Shown here: piece by piece, positions 50,084 through 58,810 of the stretch
Position numbering within the stretch: the first letter of the stretch is position 1
Layout of the letters: each line of letters begins with the position of its first letter
Assembly (NCBI RefSeq): GCF_026427715.1
Contig: NZ_CP107558.1
Location: 3,007,001 to 3,071,000 of the forward strand
Source of the DNA: Methylocystis sp. MJC1
Lineage (GTDB): Bacteria; Pseudomonadota; Alphaproteobacteria; Rhizobiales; Beijerinckiaceae
Reading direction: 5' to 3'
DNA length: 64,000 bases
Program-made: the position numbers and the translations under genes
The notes under the pieces: generated by a model
The model's database searches: none
The model's input: only the letters and a program-made list of their open reading frames with translations
Told to the model about the DNA's origin: nothing

Positions 50084-51543
50084 GCGGCGGCTTCCGCCTC
50101 GAGATGGGCTCTTTCCGCCCGCGCCAGAATATCGGCGAGGATCAGATCGTCGCGCGACGGCTCCTCCTCGCGGGATTGCTGCAAACGTTGCTGCCGCGCG
50201 GCCTCCAGGGCGCCCGCCGTCACCTTGCCCGAGGCGCGCTCCCTTTCGAGCTGCTCGACGAGGTCGCGGTTGGCCTGTTCGAGATGCGCCGTCTGATCGG
50301 CGAATCGGCTGCGTTCCGCATTCAGCCGCTCGCCGGAAAGCGCCGCTTTCTGCTCGGATTTTTCAAGCCGGGCGGAAAGGTCGCGCATCGCCCGGATCAG
50401 CGAGCGGGCGCGTCTGCTGAGCCGCGCATGCGCACGCTCGCGCGCGTCCAGCTTTTCCTTGAGCGCCAACATATCGGCGGCGGCGGCTTCGGAGTGCTCG
50501 GAAAGACGCAGGAGCTTCTGCTCCAGGTCCTGAACCAGACGCTCGCCGACGCGGCACTGGTCGCTTTTCTCCTGCAGCTCGGACCGCGCCTCGACAAGGA
50601 GCCGCTCGGCCGCCTGTGCGCGGGAGATCTGCTCATCCAGCTTGGCTTCGAGCTCCGCGATCTGGCGGCGATGCTCTTCGAGCTCCAGGCGCGACGCGGC
50701 CTGCGCCCTTTGATGCTCCATATGGGTCGAGGCGATCAGCTCCTCGAGCTTGCCGATCTGGCGCCGCTCGGTTTCGAGGGCGATCTCCAATTCGCGGATG
50801 CGCTCGACGAGGCCCCCGGCGTAGACCTTCCCCTCCGCCAGCTCGTTCTGCAGCGCGCCGGCGTGCGTCTGAACTTCGACGAGATTCGCTTGCAGGACGT
50901 CGGCGTGCTGGCGTGCGAAGGCGGCTTCGTCCCGCGCCGCGGAAAGATCGAGCTGCAGCTGGGTGATGAGCCTGTCGTTCTTGGCCACGGCGTCCTGCAG
51001 ATCGTCGAGGTCGCCCTTGAGATGATAGACCTCGGCGCGCTCGGCTTCGTAGGCCTCCTGATACTGCGCGCCGACGCCCTGCGCCTGGCGCAGATCGGCC
51101 TCCAGCGTCTCGATCCGCGCTTCATGGGCTTGCGTCGCCTCGCGCAGCCGCTGAGCTTCCAAGGATAGCAAGCTGTTCTCGGTCCGCGCCTCGTCCCTCT
51201 CCTCATAGAGCGCGCGGTTTTCTTCTTTCATGTCGGCGAGCGCGCCCTCGGTCAGGGCGATCATCATGCCGCGCTCGACCAGCGCGGCGTTGGTCTCCTC
51301 GCGCGCCGCGAGGATATGGCCGATCCAATTCGAGATCTCGACGAAGTGGGCCTTGACCGCGCAAAGCTCCTCGACCTTCTGAACGAGGTCGATGCAGCGG
51401 TTCTTGATCTCCTCATCCTCCGCGCCAATTTGATCCAGCGTCCACTCCGGAAAGGATGACGGGTTTTGGGCGCTAGCATCCGCATGGGCGGCGCCTGCGT
51501 CCGGAATGGCGTATTGCGCAGGGATATGGAGAAGATCGTTCAT
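50062..51543 (-). CDS. Long coiled-coil protein, 493 residues (filament-like candidate)
   Basis: I do not recognise a named family. The protein begins with a short Ala/Asp-rich region and a hydrophobic patch (AHFVEISNWIGHILAAREE). About residues 80-470 follow, built of heptad repeats rich in Glu, Leu, Ala, Arg and Gln (NSLLSLEAQRLREATQ, LEADLRQAQG, RELEIALETERRQIGKL, LEEHRRQIAELEAKLDEQ). Interruptions occur roughly every 30-60 residues. There is no ATPase or membrane segment, so it is not an SMC protein. Length and organisation recall bacterial intermediate-filament-like proteins such as crescentin (about 430-460 residues), but sequence similarity was not established. ATG at 51543 follows aggaag. 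It overlaps the HDAC-like gene by 22 bp. Confidence 0.7.
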   Translation of the reverse strand: MNDLLHIPAQYAIPDAGAAHADASAQNPSSFPEWTLDQIGAEDEEIKNRCIDLVQKVEELCAVKAHFVEISNWIGHILAAREETNAALVERGMMIALTEGALADMKEENRALYEERDEARTENSLLSLEAQRLREATQAHEARIETLEADLRQAQGVGAQYQEAYEAERAEVYHLKGDLDDLQDAVAKNDRLITQLQLDLSAARDEAAFARQHADVLQANLVEVQTHAGALQNELAEGKVYAGGLVERIRELEIALETERRQIGKLEELIASTHMEHQRAQAASRLELEEHRRQIAELEAKLDEQISRAQAAERLLVEARSELQEKSDQCRVGERLVQDLEQKLLRLSEHSEAAAADMLALKEKLDARERAHARLSRRARSLIRAMRDLSARLEKSEQKAALSGERLNAERSRFADQTAHLEQANRDLVEQLERERASGKVTAGALEAARQQRLQQSREEEPSRDDLILADILARAERAHLEAEAAAQAPIKA

Positions 51544-51707
51544 GTCGAGCCTTCCTGTTGTGCCTTATGCGCCGCCAGGAGGGACGCATTCAGCCGACCT
51601 CAAGGATTTGTCTCGAGCTGAAGATATTCAGGAAAGCATAGCCTGCGAAATTCGGCCTTTTGGTCACGGCCGATACTGGGAAACTACTTAGGCCTTTAGG
51701 AATAAGC

Positions 51708-51740
51708 AAAAGCCGCGAGCCTGTCGGCGTCGCGGCTTTT
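51708..51740 (-). terminator. Terminator after rpmJ
   Basis: aaaagccgcga pairs with tcgcggctttt over a 12-nt loop. On the minus strand it is followed by a T-rich run. It is 37 bp after the rpmJ stop. Confidence 0.75.
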
Positions 51741-51776
51741 AAAAAAGGCGTTATTTGCGGGGAAAGCCCCGGACGC

Positions 51777-51902
51777 TCAGCCCTGGCGGGCCTTGTAGCG
51801 CTTCTGCACCTTGTTGATAACGTAAACGCGGCCCTTGCGGCGCACGATCTGGTTGGCGCGATGACGCGAACGCAGGGATTTCAGAGAGTTGCGGACTTTC
51901 AT
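51777..51902 (-). CDS. rpmJ: Ribosomal protein L36
   Basis: A 41-residue protein, [20 protein letters not shown] then [21 protein letters not shown]. This is the C-minus (zinc-free) long form of L36, usual in alphaproteobacteria: it has no CxxC-C-H zinc set and is about 41 residues rather than 38. The zinc-free form can replace the zinc form when zinc is scarce. The gene is alone, as is common for this paralogue. A terminator follows. Confidence 0.92.
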   Translation of the reverse strand: MKVRNSLKSLRSRHRANQIVRRKGRVYVINKVQKRYKARQG

Positions 51903-52048
51903 CGGTCTATCCTCGGCAATACAACACTGGCCGGGATAACGCCCAGCGCCTCGTTACGGCCGGATATGCCAAATTTTACGCCGTCGATCAAGTCGAAACT
52001 GCCAAATTGGTCGTGCGATCGGGAGAATTACGATCTGGCGTCGTTAGC

Positions 52049-52115
52049 CCAATACCTCTCCTTTACGGGGAGGTCGGCGGCCAAAGGGCGCCGGGTGGGG
52101 CTCACGCCGCAGCGA
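52049..52115. repeat. Family C repeat, degenerate copy
   Basis: ctctcctttacggggagg followed by tcggcgg...ccgggtggggct, weakly resembling the 62-kb copies. It lies between queC and rpmJ. Confidence 0.45.
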
Positions 52116-52140
52116 TGCATTTGGAACCCGAGCGGTTCCC

Positions 52141-52866
52141 TCACAGCGTCGCAGCAAATTTCTCCCAGCCCGCCGCGCGCAGCTTGCAGGAGGGACACTC
52201 TCCGCAGCCATAGCCCCACTCGAAGCGCTTGCCGCGTTCGCCCAGATAGCAGGTGTGCGATTCCTCCACGATGAGCTCGACGAGCCCCTCGCCGCCGAGG
52301 TCGTGCGCCATGCGCCAGGTCGCCGCCTTGTCGATCCACATCAAAGGCGTATGGATTTCGACATCGGTGGCCATGCCGAGGCTCAGTGCCCGGTTCACGG
52401 CGCGAATCGTATCGTAGCGGCAGTCCGGATAGCCGGAGTAATCGGTCTCGCACATGCCGCCGACAAGGTCGGCGACGGAGCGCCGGTAGGCGAGCGCGGC
52501 CGCGAAAGTCAGAAAGATAATATTGCGGCCGGGAACGAAGGTATTCGGCAGGCCGCCTTCCCCGAGCGAGATTTCCGCTTCTCGCGTCAGCGCCGTTTCG
52601 GAGACGGCCCCGAGCGCCTCGAGCGAAATCGTATGATCCTCGCCGAGCCGCGAGCGCCATAGCGGCGAGAGCGCGGCGAGGCCCTCACGCAAGACCGCGC
52701 GCTGCGCAAGCTCGATGCGATGGCGTTGGCCGTAATCGAAGCCCACAGTCTCGACGCGGGCGAAATGCGCCAGCGCCCAGGCGAGGCAGGTGGTCGAATC
52801 CTGTCCGCCAGAAAAAAGCACCAGCGCGGCGGTGTCGGCGGCGGGATTTGCGTCATGGGTGGTCAT
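52141..52866 (-). CDS. queC: 7-cyano-7-deazaguanine synthase
   Basis: QueC makes preQ0, the precursor of queuosine in tRNA wobble positions, in an ATP-dependent reaction using ammonia. The 241 residues have the PP-loop SGGQDS (residues 19-24) and the zinc site of four cysteines: Cys206, Cys221, Cys224 and Cys227 (CGECPSC). [20 protein letters not shown] is typical. Its partner QueF is encoded about 5.5 kb away (58283-58744), and queD and queE are not in the window. ATG at 52866. Confidence 0.93.
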   Translation of the reverse strand: MTTHDANPAADTAALVLFSGGQDSTTCLAWALAHFARVETVGFDYGQRHRIELAQRAVLREGLAALSPLWRSRLGEDHTISLEALGAVSETALTREAEISLGEGGLPNTFVPGRNIIFLTFAAALAYRRSVADLVGGMCETDYSGYPDCRYDTIRAVNRALSLGMATDVEIHTPLMWIDKAATWRMAHDLGGEGLVELIVEESHTCYLGERGKRFEWGYGCGECPSCKLRAAGWEKFAATL

Positions 52867-52930
52867 GCGACGAAACTAGCGCGCTTTCCACGCCCATGGA
52901 ATTGCCGATGGAGCGCTCTTGGCCATGATG

Positions 52931-52972
52931 GTCATTCCCGACGGGCCGAAGGCCCGATCGAAAATCCAGAGC
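52931..52972. repeat. Family A palindromic repeat, half copy (copy 8)
   Basis: gtcattcccgacgggccg to gatcgaaaatccagagc: the left half only. It sits between queC and the histidine kinase gene. Confidence 0.6.
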
Positions 52973-52998
52973 AAAAGCCGCTGATGCTGATTAGGCCG

Positions 52999-54540
52999 TC
53001 ACGCCGCTGAACGGCGCTCGGCGCTCTGGGCCGCCGGAGTCTCGAATTTCGGCAGAGCGTTCATCACGCGCTGCGGCGGAAAGATCACGATCGCCTCCGT
53101 GCCCTCGCGCGCTTTGGACTTTAGCATGAATTGGCCGCCATGCAGCTCGACGAGCCCCTTGACGATCGGCAGGCCGAGTCCGGTGCCCTCGTCGGCGTTC
53201 TTTTGCGCGAGGGTGCCGCGCCCGAAGGACGACATGACGACGGCGATTTCCGCCTCCGGGATGCCGGGTCCGGTGTCTTTGATGGCGACATATTGCCCGC
53301 CGGCGCTGGTCCAGCCCACCTTCAGCGTCACCTGCCCGCCCTGCGGCGTGAATTTGATGGCGTTGGTGAGAAGGTTGAGAACAACCTGGCGCACCGCGCG
53401 TTCATCCGCCCAGATCCGCGGCAGGCTCGGCTCCAGCGCCTCGATCAATTTGATGTCGCGCTTCTGGGCGCGGATCGTCAACAAATAGCGGCACTCCTGC
53501 GCGAGGTTTACCAGCGAGACGCTCTCCTCCTTCAACTCGTAGCGACCCGCCTCCACGCGCGAGAGATCCAGAATTTCATTGATCAGCATCAGAAGATGCT
53601 GGCCGCTCGAATGAATATCGCTGGAATATTCCTTATAGGCAGGATTGGAATGCGGGCCGAAAAGCTCGTTTTTGAGCACCTCGGAAAAGCCCAGGATCGC
53701 GTTGAGCGGCGTGCGCAGCTCATGGCTCATGGTCGCCAGGAAACGCGATTTCGCTAGATTGGCCTCTTCCGCCCGGCGGCGCGCTTCGTCGGAATTTGCC
53801 TTGGCCTGTTCCAGCTCGGCGATGAGCTCGTTCTTTTCGGCGCGGAAGAACAAGCTTTCGGAGGCGAGCTGGTGAAAGCGTTTGGCCAGAACATAGAAAA
53901 AGACCTGGCTCGCAGCCACCATTGCGACAAGAGGAGCGATGGTCTGGGCGCCGCGCGCGGCAATGGCGATATAGACGACGCTCGCCAACGAGGCCGGCAG
54001 AATCGCCGCGTAAACGGCCGCCGGAATCGTCGCCGTCACCATTGTGTTGAAGGCGGAGGAGAGCAGCATCATGCAGATGACGAGCGTGCGGGCGTTGGGG
54101 TCGCCTACGCTCAGGAGGGTCGCCGCGACGCCGGCCCAGACGAAGCCATGAACTAGCTCCGTGACGACGAATTTGGTGCGCCACTCCTTGACCGTGATCT
54201 TGGAATCCTCCCGGCCGAGCAAGCTCTTGGCCGTGCCGTAGCAGAGGATGAGGCTCGAAAAGGCGAGAACGAGCCAGATGATGATCCGTTGGCTCGGGAC
54301 CCAATAAAGGGCCAGAAAGGACATCATCAGAATGAGCGCCACCGCCGACACGGCGGAACTGACGCGCGTTTCGGCATAGGCCCGCAGCAGCTCGAGATCG
54401 GCCCCGCGATATCCGGTGTCGGAGGTCGTGAGACGTTCTCTCGCCTGGCGCACGCGGGCGCCGAGCCGACGCTTTTGCGTCGCAGTTTGTGGATCGAGCC
54501 CGCGGCCGCGCTCGATCATTTCCGCGGTGACTTCACTCAT
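52999..54540 (-). CDS. Membrane-bound sensor histidine kinase
   Basis: A 513-residue kinase. The N-terminal about 200 residues have about five to six hydrophobic segments (VSAVALILMMSFLALYW, IIIWLVLAFSSLILCY, AAVYAAILPASLASVVYIAIA and others), so the sensor is embedded. A short coiled-coil linker (AEKNELIAELEQAKANSDEA) leads to the H-box ATMSHELRTPLNAILGFSEVL with the phosphoacceptor His, then N, G1 and G2 boxes (NLLTNAIKFTPQGG, KDTGPGIPE, GTGLGLPIVKGLVELHGG). H-box and N-box resemble the PleC/PdhS-type alphaproteobacterial kinases that govern cell-cycle or polarity regulators, but this is only similarity. ATG at 54540; no regulator gene is adjacent. Confidence 0.88.
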   Translation of the reverse strand: MSEVTAEMIERGRGLDPQTATQKRRLGARVRQARERLTTSDTGYRGADLELLRAYAETRVSSAVSAVALILMMSFLALYWVPSQRIIIWLVLAFSSLILCYGTAKSLLGREDSKITVKEWRTKFVVTELVHGFVWAGVAATLLSVGDPNARTLVICMMLLSSAFNTMVTATIPAAVYAAILPASLASVVYIAIAARGAQTIAPLVAMVAASQVFFYVLAKRFHQLASESLFFRAEKNELIAELEQAKANSDEARRRAEEANLAKSRFLATMSHELRTPLNAILGFSEVLKNELFGPHSNPAYKEYSSDIHSSGQHLLMLINEILDLSRVEAGRYELKEESVSLVNLAQECRYLLTIRAQKRDIKLIEALEPSLPRIWADERAVRQVVLNLLTNAIKFTPQGGQVTLKVGWTSAGGQYVAIKDTGPGIPEAEIAVVMSSFGRGTLAQKNADEGTGLGLPIVKGLVELHGGQFMLKSKAREGTEAIVIFPPQRVMNALPKFETPAAQSAERRSAA

Positions 54541-54672
54541 TTTACACACGCACGAAGTTACTGCGTCGGAAGCCGACGAATGTGATAATCCCCAGTAAAT
54601 GTTAACAGCCTCCTCACAAGCCGCCACGCTTTCGACGAAATTCTGAATTGCAGGTAAACAAAGAGGTCCGCG

Positions 54673-55284
54673 ATGCTTCTTTACGATACGGCGCTCGCCC
54701 CCAACTCCAAGAGGGTTCGGATTTTCCTCGCGGAGAAGGGGATTTCCATACCCATGCGCAGCGTCGATCTGCTCGCGCTCGAACAAAAAGGCGAGGATTT
54801 CAGGCGCATCAACCCGATGGGCGCCGTCCCGGCCCTCGCCCTCGACGACGGGGAAGTCCTTACTGAATCCGTCGCCATCTGCCGCTACATCGAGTGGCTC
54901 CATCCTGAGCCGCCGCTCCTCGGGCGCGACGGGCGCGAGCAGGCTTTCGTGGAGATGTGGCAAAGGCGCATGGAGTTTTCCCTCTTCCTGCCGGTGGCCA
55001 TGGTTTTCCGCCATACCCACCCGAAGCTCGCGGCGATGCAGCAGCCCCAGCTCCCGGACTACGCCGCGTCACTGCGGCCGCGTGCGATCGAGGTCATGCG
55101 CTTCCTCGACGGCGAGCTGTCGGGGCGCCCCTATGTCGCAGGAGACGCGTTTACCGTCGCCGACATCACCGCCTTCGTCGCGATGGGGCTTACGAAGCTT
55201 GCGGGAATCGAGGTCCCGGACGACCTGCTCCACCTCGCCCGCTGGCGGCAAGACGTCTCGGCGCGTCCGAGCGCAGCGGCCTGA
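54673..55284 (+). CDS. Glutathione S-transferase family protein
   Basis: A 203-residue protein with the thioredoxin-like N-terminal domain (LYDTALAPNSKRVRIFLAEKG, the NP-x-M-G-A-VP motif in NPMGAVPALALDDG and ES in LTESVAICRYIEWL) and the all-helical C-terminal domain. It would conjugate or reduce electrophiles with glutathione; the substrate is unknown. Its TGA overlaps the ATG of the next gene (TGATG), making a coupled operon with it and kdsA. Confidence 0.85.
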   Translation: MLLYDTALAPNSKRVRIFLAEKGISIPMRSVDLLALEQKGEDFRRINPMGAVPALALDDGEVLTESVAICRYIEWLHPEPPLLGRDGREQAFVEMWQRRMEFSLFLPVAMVFRHTHPKLAAMQQPQLPDYAASLRPRAIEVMRFLDGELSGRPYVAGDAFTVADITAFVAMGLTKLAGIEVPDDLLHLARWRQDVSARPSAAA

Positions 55285-55934
55285 TGGCCTCAGGCAAGCG
55301 ACAGCGGCTGGAGGCGCTTGCCGAGCGGATTCGCGCCTGCCGCCATTGCGCCGAGGCGCCGGCCCCCCTGCCCCATGCGCCCCGACCGGTCCTGCGGGTT
55401 TCGCCCACCGCGCGCCTGCTCGTCGCAAGCCAGGCGCCCGGCAATCTGGTCAATCAGACCGGCATTCCTTTCAACGACCCGTCCGGCGAGCGGCTGCGCG
55501 ATTGGATGGGCGTCGACCGCGACGCTTTCTACGACGTCTCGCGCATCGCCATCGTCCCCATGGGGTTCTGCTTTCCCGGCAATGACGCCGCCGGCGGCGA
55601 TCTGCCGCCGCGCCCCGAATGCCGCAAGCTGTGGCACGACGCGCTTTTCGAGGTGATGCCGCAGATCGAAACGGTGCTCGCCATCGGCCGCTATGCGCAG
55701 ACCTACCACTTCGCCCGGCTCGGCCATGTGCTGCCGAAATCGGCCGGCGTCTCTCAGACCGTCGCCGGTTGGCGCGCGTTTCAGGGCGGAAAGCCGCTGA
55801 TCTTCCCCCTGCCCCACCCCTCCTGGCGCAACACCGGCTGGCTCAAGAAAAATCCATGGTTCGAGGCGGAGGTCCTGCCGGCTCTGCGCGCCGAGGTCGC
55901 GCGGCTGGTCGGCATACCGGGAAAAGAGCCATGA
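55284..55934 (+). CDS. Uracil-DNA glycosylase family protein
   Basis: A 216-residue protein of the UDG superfamily, close to the type 4/5-like members. It has the Cys-containing N terminus ([19 protein letters not shown]), the active-site [19 protein letters not shown] (a variant of GEAPG), and [12 protein letters not shown] with the conserved HP and the catalytic-loop His. It would excise uracil or deaminated bases, but related members vary in activity, and the substrate is not proven. The Cys residues (CRHC, plus Cys later) could bind an iron-sulfur cluster. ATG at 55284 overlaps the GST stop; its own TGA overlaps kdsA (ATGA). Confidence 0.75.
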   Translation: MASGKRQRLEALAERIRACRHCAEAPAPLPHAPRPVLRVSPTARLLVASQAPGNLVNQTGIPFNDPSGERLRDWMGVDRDAFYDVSRIAIVPMGFCFPGNDAAGGDLPPRPECRKLWHDALFEVMPQIETVLAIGRYAQTYHFARLGHVLPKSAGVSQTVAGWRAFQGGKPLIFPLPHPSWRNTGWLKKNPWFEAEVLPALRAEVARLVGIPGKEP

Positions 55935-56776
55935 GCATCGTTGCTGTGGGAGAGGGCGCGCGCCAAGTCTCGTTCGGCAACGACCGGCCCTTGGCGCTGA
56001 TCGCCGGGCCCTGCGCGCTGGAGAGCCGGGAAATGGCGCTCGAGGTCGCGGCGGAATTGGCGCTTCTGTCGGACCGGCTCGGGATCGGCGTGGTCTTCAA
56101 GGCCTCCTTCGACAAGGCCAATCGCACCAGCTCAGACGCCCCGCGCGGCCTGGGTCTCGAGGCCTCTCTGCCGATCCTCGCAGAGGTGAAGGAAAAGACC
56201 GGCCTTCCCGTCACCACCGACGTGCATGAAAGCTGGCAATGCGCCCGCGTCGCCGAGGTCGTCGATCTCCTGCAGATTCCGGCCTTCCTGTGCCGGCAGA
56301 CCGATCTCATCGTCGCGGCGGCGCGGACCGGGCGACCGGTGAATATCAAGAAGGGCCAGTTTCTCGCGCCCTGGGATATGGAATATCCCGCGGAAAAGGC
56401 CCGCGCGGCGGGCGCCGCCGGCGTTCTCCTCACCGAGCGCGGAACGAGCTTCGGCTATAACGCGCTCGTCGCCGACATGCGCGCCCTTCCGATCATGCAG
56501 GAGACCGGCGCGCAGGTGATTTTCGACGCGACGCATAGCGTCCAGCAGCCTGGCGGGCGCGGCGGCTCCTCGGGGGGAGACAGGCGCTTCGTGGCCGCGC
56601 TGGCGCGGGCGGCGGTCGCCGTGGGCGTCGCAGGGCTGTTCGTGGAAACCCATCCAAATCCCGACGCCGCCCTCTCCGACAGCGCCACGCAGCTTCCGCT
56701 GCGCGACCTTGGGCCCTTGGTCGAAACGCTCATGGGCTTCGACCGCCTGGCCAAATCGTTCACGGCAAGTTCATGA
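55931..56776 (+). CDS. kdsA: 3-deoxy-8-phosphooctulonate (KDO-8-phosphate) synthase
   Basis: KdsA condenses phosphoenolpyruvate with arabinose 5-phosphate to make KDO-8-phosphate, essential for lipopolysaccharide core. The 281 residues have [20 protein letters not shown] (substrate loop), [29 protein letters not shown] and the [10 protein letters not shown] motif. Metal dependence cannot be decided with certainty here. ATG at 55931 overlaps the stop of the UDG-like gene (ATGA). Confidence 0.95.
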   Translation: MSIVAVGEGARQVSFGNDRPLALIAGPCALESREMALEVAAELALLSDRLGIGVVFKASFDKANRTSSDAPRGLGLEASLPILAEVKEKTGLPVTTDVHESWQCARVAEVVDLLQIPAFLCRQTDLIVAAARTGRPVNIKKGQFLAPWDMEYPAEKARAAGAAGVLLTERGTSFGYNALVADMRALPIMQETGAQVIFDATHSVQQPGGRGGSSGGDRRFVAALARAAVAVGVAGLFVETHPNPDAALSDSATQLPLRDLGPLVETLMGFDRLAKSFTASS

Positions 56777-56862
56777 GATATCGGCGACAATCTTCGCCGG
56801 TTCTTGAAAGCGCTTTGGAGAACGACATTTCCCAAGCGTCCCCGCCCGAAAGGAAACGCACG

Positions 56863-57246
56863 ATGGACAAAAAGACAGCCGGCCTCGTCGGCGCCATATC
56901 GGCTCTGACCCCCCTGGCGGCGACGGCCGCCCCGGCGGTCAAGACGCTGGCGGAAGTCATGACGCCGACCTCATACGCCGAACTCCTCCAGCCGATTCCC
57001 AATGCGGCCGAACTCCTGAAGGAAGCCGCCGCCGCGGCGCCCCAGTCCGAGGCCAGGGTTGAGCAGGCTCAATATTACTACCCGAACTACAATTATTATT
57101 ATCCGCCGCGCCGGCGCTATTATCACCATCACCATCATCACCATCATCATAACAACTATTGGGGCGGCTACGGCGGTTGGGGGCCCTATTACCACCATCA
57201 CCATCACCACCACCATCATCACAATAGTTACTGGGGCGGCTACTGA
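56863..57246 (+). CDS. Polyhistidine secreted protein, 127 residues
   Basis: Start ATG 56863 after aaggaaac. A hydrophobic leader (TAGLVGAISALTPLAATAAP) is followed by about 50 ordinary residues (VKTLAEVMTPTSYAELL). The tail is rich in Tyr, Asn, Gly and Pro with two His runs: nine His at 57124-57150 and ten at 57193-57222, separated by NNYWGGYGGWGPYY. The tail begins YYYPNYNYYYPPRRRYY. Such runs bind Ni, Cu, Zn or Co. Possible roles are metal storage or scavenging in the envelope. An in-frame ATG at 56773 overlaps the kdsA stop, so a longer form is possible. I do not name a family. Confidence 0.75.
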   Translation: MDKKTAGLVGAISALTPLAATAAPAVKTLAEVMTPTSYAELLQPIPNAAELLKEAAAAAPQSEARVEQAQYYYPNYNYYYPPRRRYYHHHHHHHHHNNYWGGYGGWGPYYHHHHHHHHHHNSYWGGY

Positions 57247-57266
57247 AGAACTCGCTTTGGGGCTTT

Positions 57267-57370
57267 GCCATTTCCGGCGGGCTGACAGCCTGGCCGGGAA
57301 TCCAGAGCTACAAGAGCGTTGGTTTTGCGCCGGATTCCCGATCGCTCGCTTCGCGAGCGTCGGGAATGAC
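57267..57370. repeat. Family A palindromic repeat, copy 9
   Basis: gccatttccggcgggctg to cgagcgtcgggaatgac, between the polyhistidine gene and the convergent gene at 57383-58102. Confidence 0.8.
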
Positions 57371-57382
57371 AATGAAAAGGCT

Positions 57383-58102
57383 TCAGCCTTCCGACAATTT
57401 CCGCGCCGCCCCATGCATGCGGCGATAGGTCCCGTCGAACACCGTGTCGGTCGTCGAGAGCCATTGCGAATCGGCGCCGAGCGTCTGGCGGCTTGCATAG
57501 ATGCGCCGCGACTGTAGCTCCCGCTCCGCCGCCTCTTCCTCGCTCATCGCAACCAGCTCGATGTCGCATTCGGCCGGGACCATGGTGAATTGCGCCATGG
57601 GCGCATTCGGCCGGAAGATGTGCGTCTGCCCCTCTGGCGGCGACTTGAAGACGATGAAATAGAGCATCGGCCACCATTCGCGGATCAGCGCCGGCACGGC
57701 GATCGGCGCCGTTCCCGTGGTGTCCGTATAGAAGCTTGGATGCGTCTCGACCTTCATCGCATAACCCGGCTCGGCCTTGAGATCGAGCAGGATCTGATAG
57801 GTGTAAAAGGACTCACCGAAGTTCCTGAAAGGCGGCCAGTTGCGGCCGGGCGTCGGCGGCGGGCCGAAATCGCCCTCCATTAAAAGCTTGCCGCCTCTGG
57901 TCGAGACGTGAAGCTCATTGTCATAGGGGTAGAAGACCTCCACCCCATATTTCGCGGCCTCGGTGAAAGGCACGCAGTGCCAGGCGTATTCATGCGATCC
58001 GTCGGTCCGCCGCTCCGGCTCGCCCGCCCAGCCCGGAATTTCGAGCTTGGTGCGCCGCGGGCGTAAATCCTCGCCGCTCATCCGGTATTTGATCTTTTGC
58101 AT
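57383..58102 (-). CDS. Uncharacterised protein, 239 residues
   Basis: I do not recognise a characterised family; it may belong to a DUF of cupin-like or beta-rich proteins. There is no signal peptide. Tryptophan/proline-rich segments (YAWHCVPFTEAAKYGVEVFY, GGKLLMEGDFGPPPTPGRNW) and a central GYAMKVETHPSFYTDTTG suggest beta structure. The C terminus is helical (EEEAAERELQSRRIYASRQ). It starts at ATG 58102 after aggcgc. It is convergent with the polyhistidine gene through a family A repeat. Confidence 0.6.
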   Translation of the reverse strand: MQKIKYRMSGEDLRPRRTKLEIPGWAGEPERRTDGSHEYAWHCVPFTEAAKYGVEVFYPYDNELHVSTRGGKLLMEGDFGPPPTPGRNWPPFRNFGESFYTYQILLDLKAEPGYAMKVETHPSFYTDTTGTAPIAVPALIREWWPMLYFIVFKSPPEGQTHIFRPNAPMAQFTMVPAECDIELVAMSEEEAAERELQSRRIYASRQTLGADSQWLSTTDTVFDGTYRRMHGAARKLSEG

Positions 58103-58171
58103 CTTGCGCCTCCGGGCGGTGGAACGCGTTCAAGCGCTCTCCAAAAGCGGCAAATTTGGGAGCCGGTCGGC

Positions 58172-58284
58172 TAGCGCGCTTTCCGTTCGCATGGAATCAT
58201 GCGAGCGATGAGAAAGCGCGCAGACACAAAAAGCTAGAGCCCATTCTTTCCGCAAAAGTCTATTAACTTTTGCGAATGCGCTCT
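58172..58284. repeat. Family F compound palindromic repeat, copy 2
   Basis: The same two-hairpin unit as at 32850-32965, in the opposite orientation: the gcgcgctttccgttcgcat/atgcgagcgatgagaaagc hairpin, then gcaaaagtctattaac/cttttgc. It lies between the 239-residue protein gene and queF. Confidence 0.8.
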
Positions 58285-58744
58285 AGCCGCGCCCGCGATA
58301 GGGCGGCACGCCCTGATCCGGCAGCCACAGCCCCTCCGGGGGCGCGCCGGTCTGCCAGAAGACGTCGATCGGAATGCCGCCACGCGGATACCAATAGCCG
58401 CCGATGCGCAGCCATTTTGGCGTCATCGCCCCGACGAGATCGCGCGCGATGCGCAGCGTGCAATCCTCGTGAAACGCGCCGTGATTACGGAAGCTCCCAA
58501 GATAGAGCTTAAGCGACTTCGATTCGACCAGCCAGTCGCCCGGAACATAATCGATCACGACATGGGCGAAGTCGGGCTGGCCAGTCACCGGGCAGAGGGA
58601 GGTGAACTCCGGCGCGGTGAAGCGCACGAGATAGGCCGCGTCCTTGTGCGGATTGGGCACGAGGTCGAGCTCGGCCTCATCGGGCGAAGCGGGCAGCGGC
58701 GCTTTCTCACCGAGGAGGAGCGCACCTTCATGGGTCTTGGTCAT
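58283..58744 (-). CDS. queF: NADPH-dependent 7-cyano-7-deazaguanine reductase
   Basis: QueF reduces the nitrile of preQ0 to the amine preQ1, a unique four-electron nitrile reduction on the queuosine route. The 153-residue unimodular form has catalytic Cys51 in [11 protein letters not shown] with Asp58, and the QueF motif [23 protein letters not shown] at 58744. The start of the gene is close to a family F repeat at its 3' side. With queC at 52.1-52.9 kb it forms part of a split queuosine set. Confidence 0.95.
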   Translation of the reverse strand: MTKTHEGALLLGEKAPLPASPDEAELDLVPNPHKDAAYLVRFTAPEFTSLCPVTGQPDFAHVVIDYVPGDWLVESKSLKLYLGSFRNHGAFHEDCTLRIARDLVGAMTPKWLRIGGYWYPRGGIPIDVFWQTGAPPEGLWLPDQGVPPYRGRG

Positions 58745-58810
58745 GGGGGTTAAAGATAACGCGGGGCCGGCCCCGTCAAGCGATCTCTATCCTTGCACAG
58801 GGGAAGGCCG

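Noticed and set aside
57124..57222. Alternating cat/cac tract suggesting a CRISPR or microsatellite
   Set aside because: It is in frame within a coding region and encodes two His runs; there are no spacers or constant repeats.
55931..57246. Polyhistidine gene starting at ATG 56773 as a fusion to the kdsA operon
   Set aside because: The hydrophobic leader begins only at the second ATG (56863), where a ribosome-binding site is present; the long form would hide the signal peptide.
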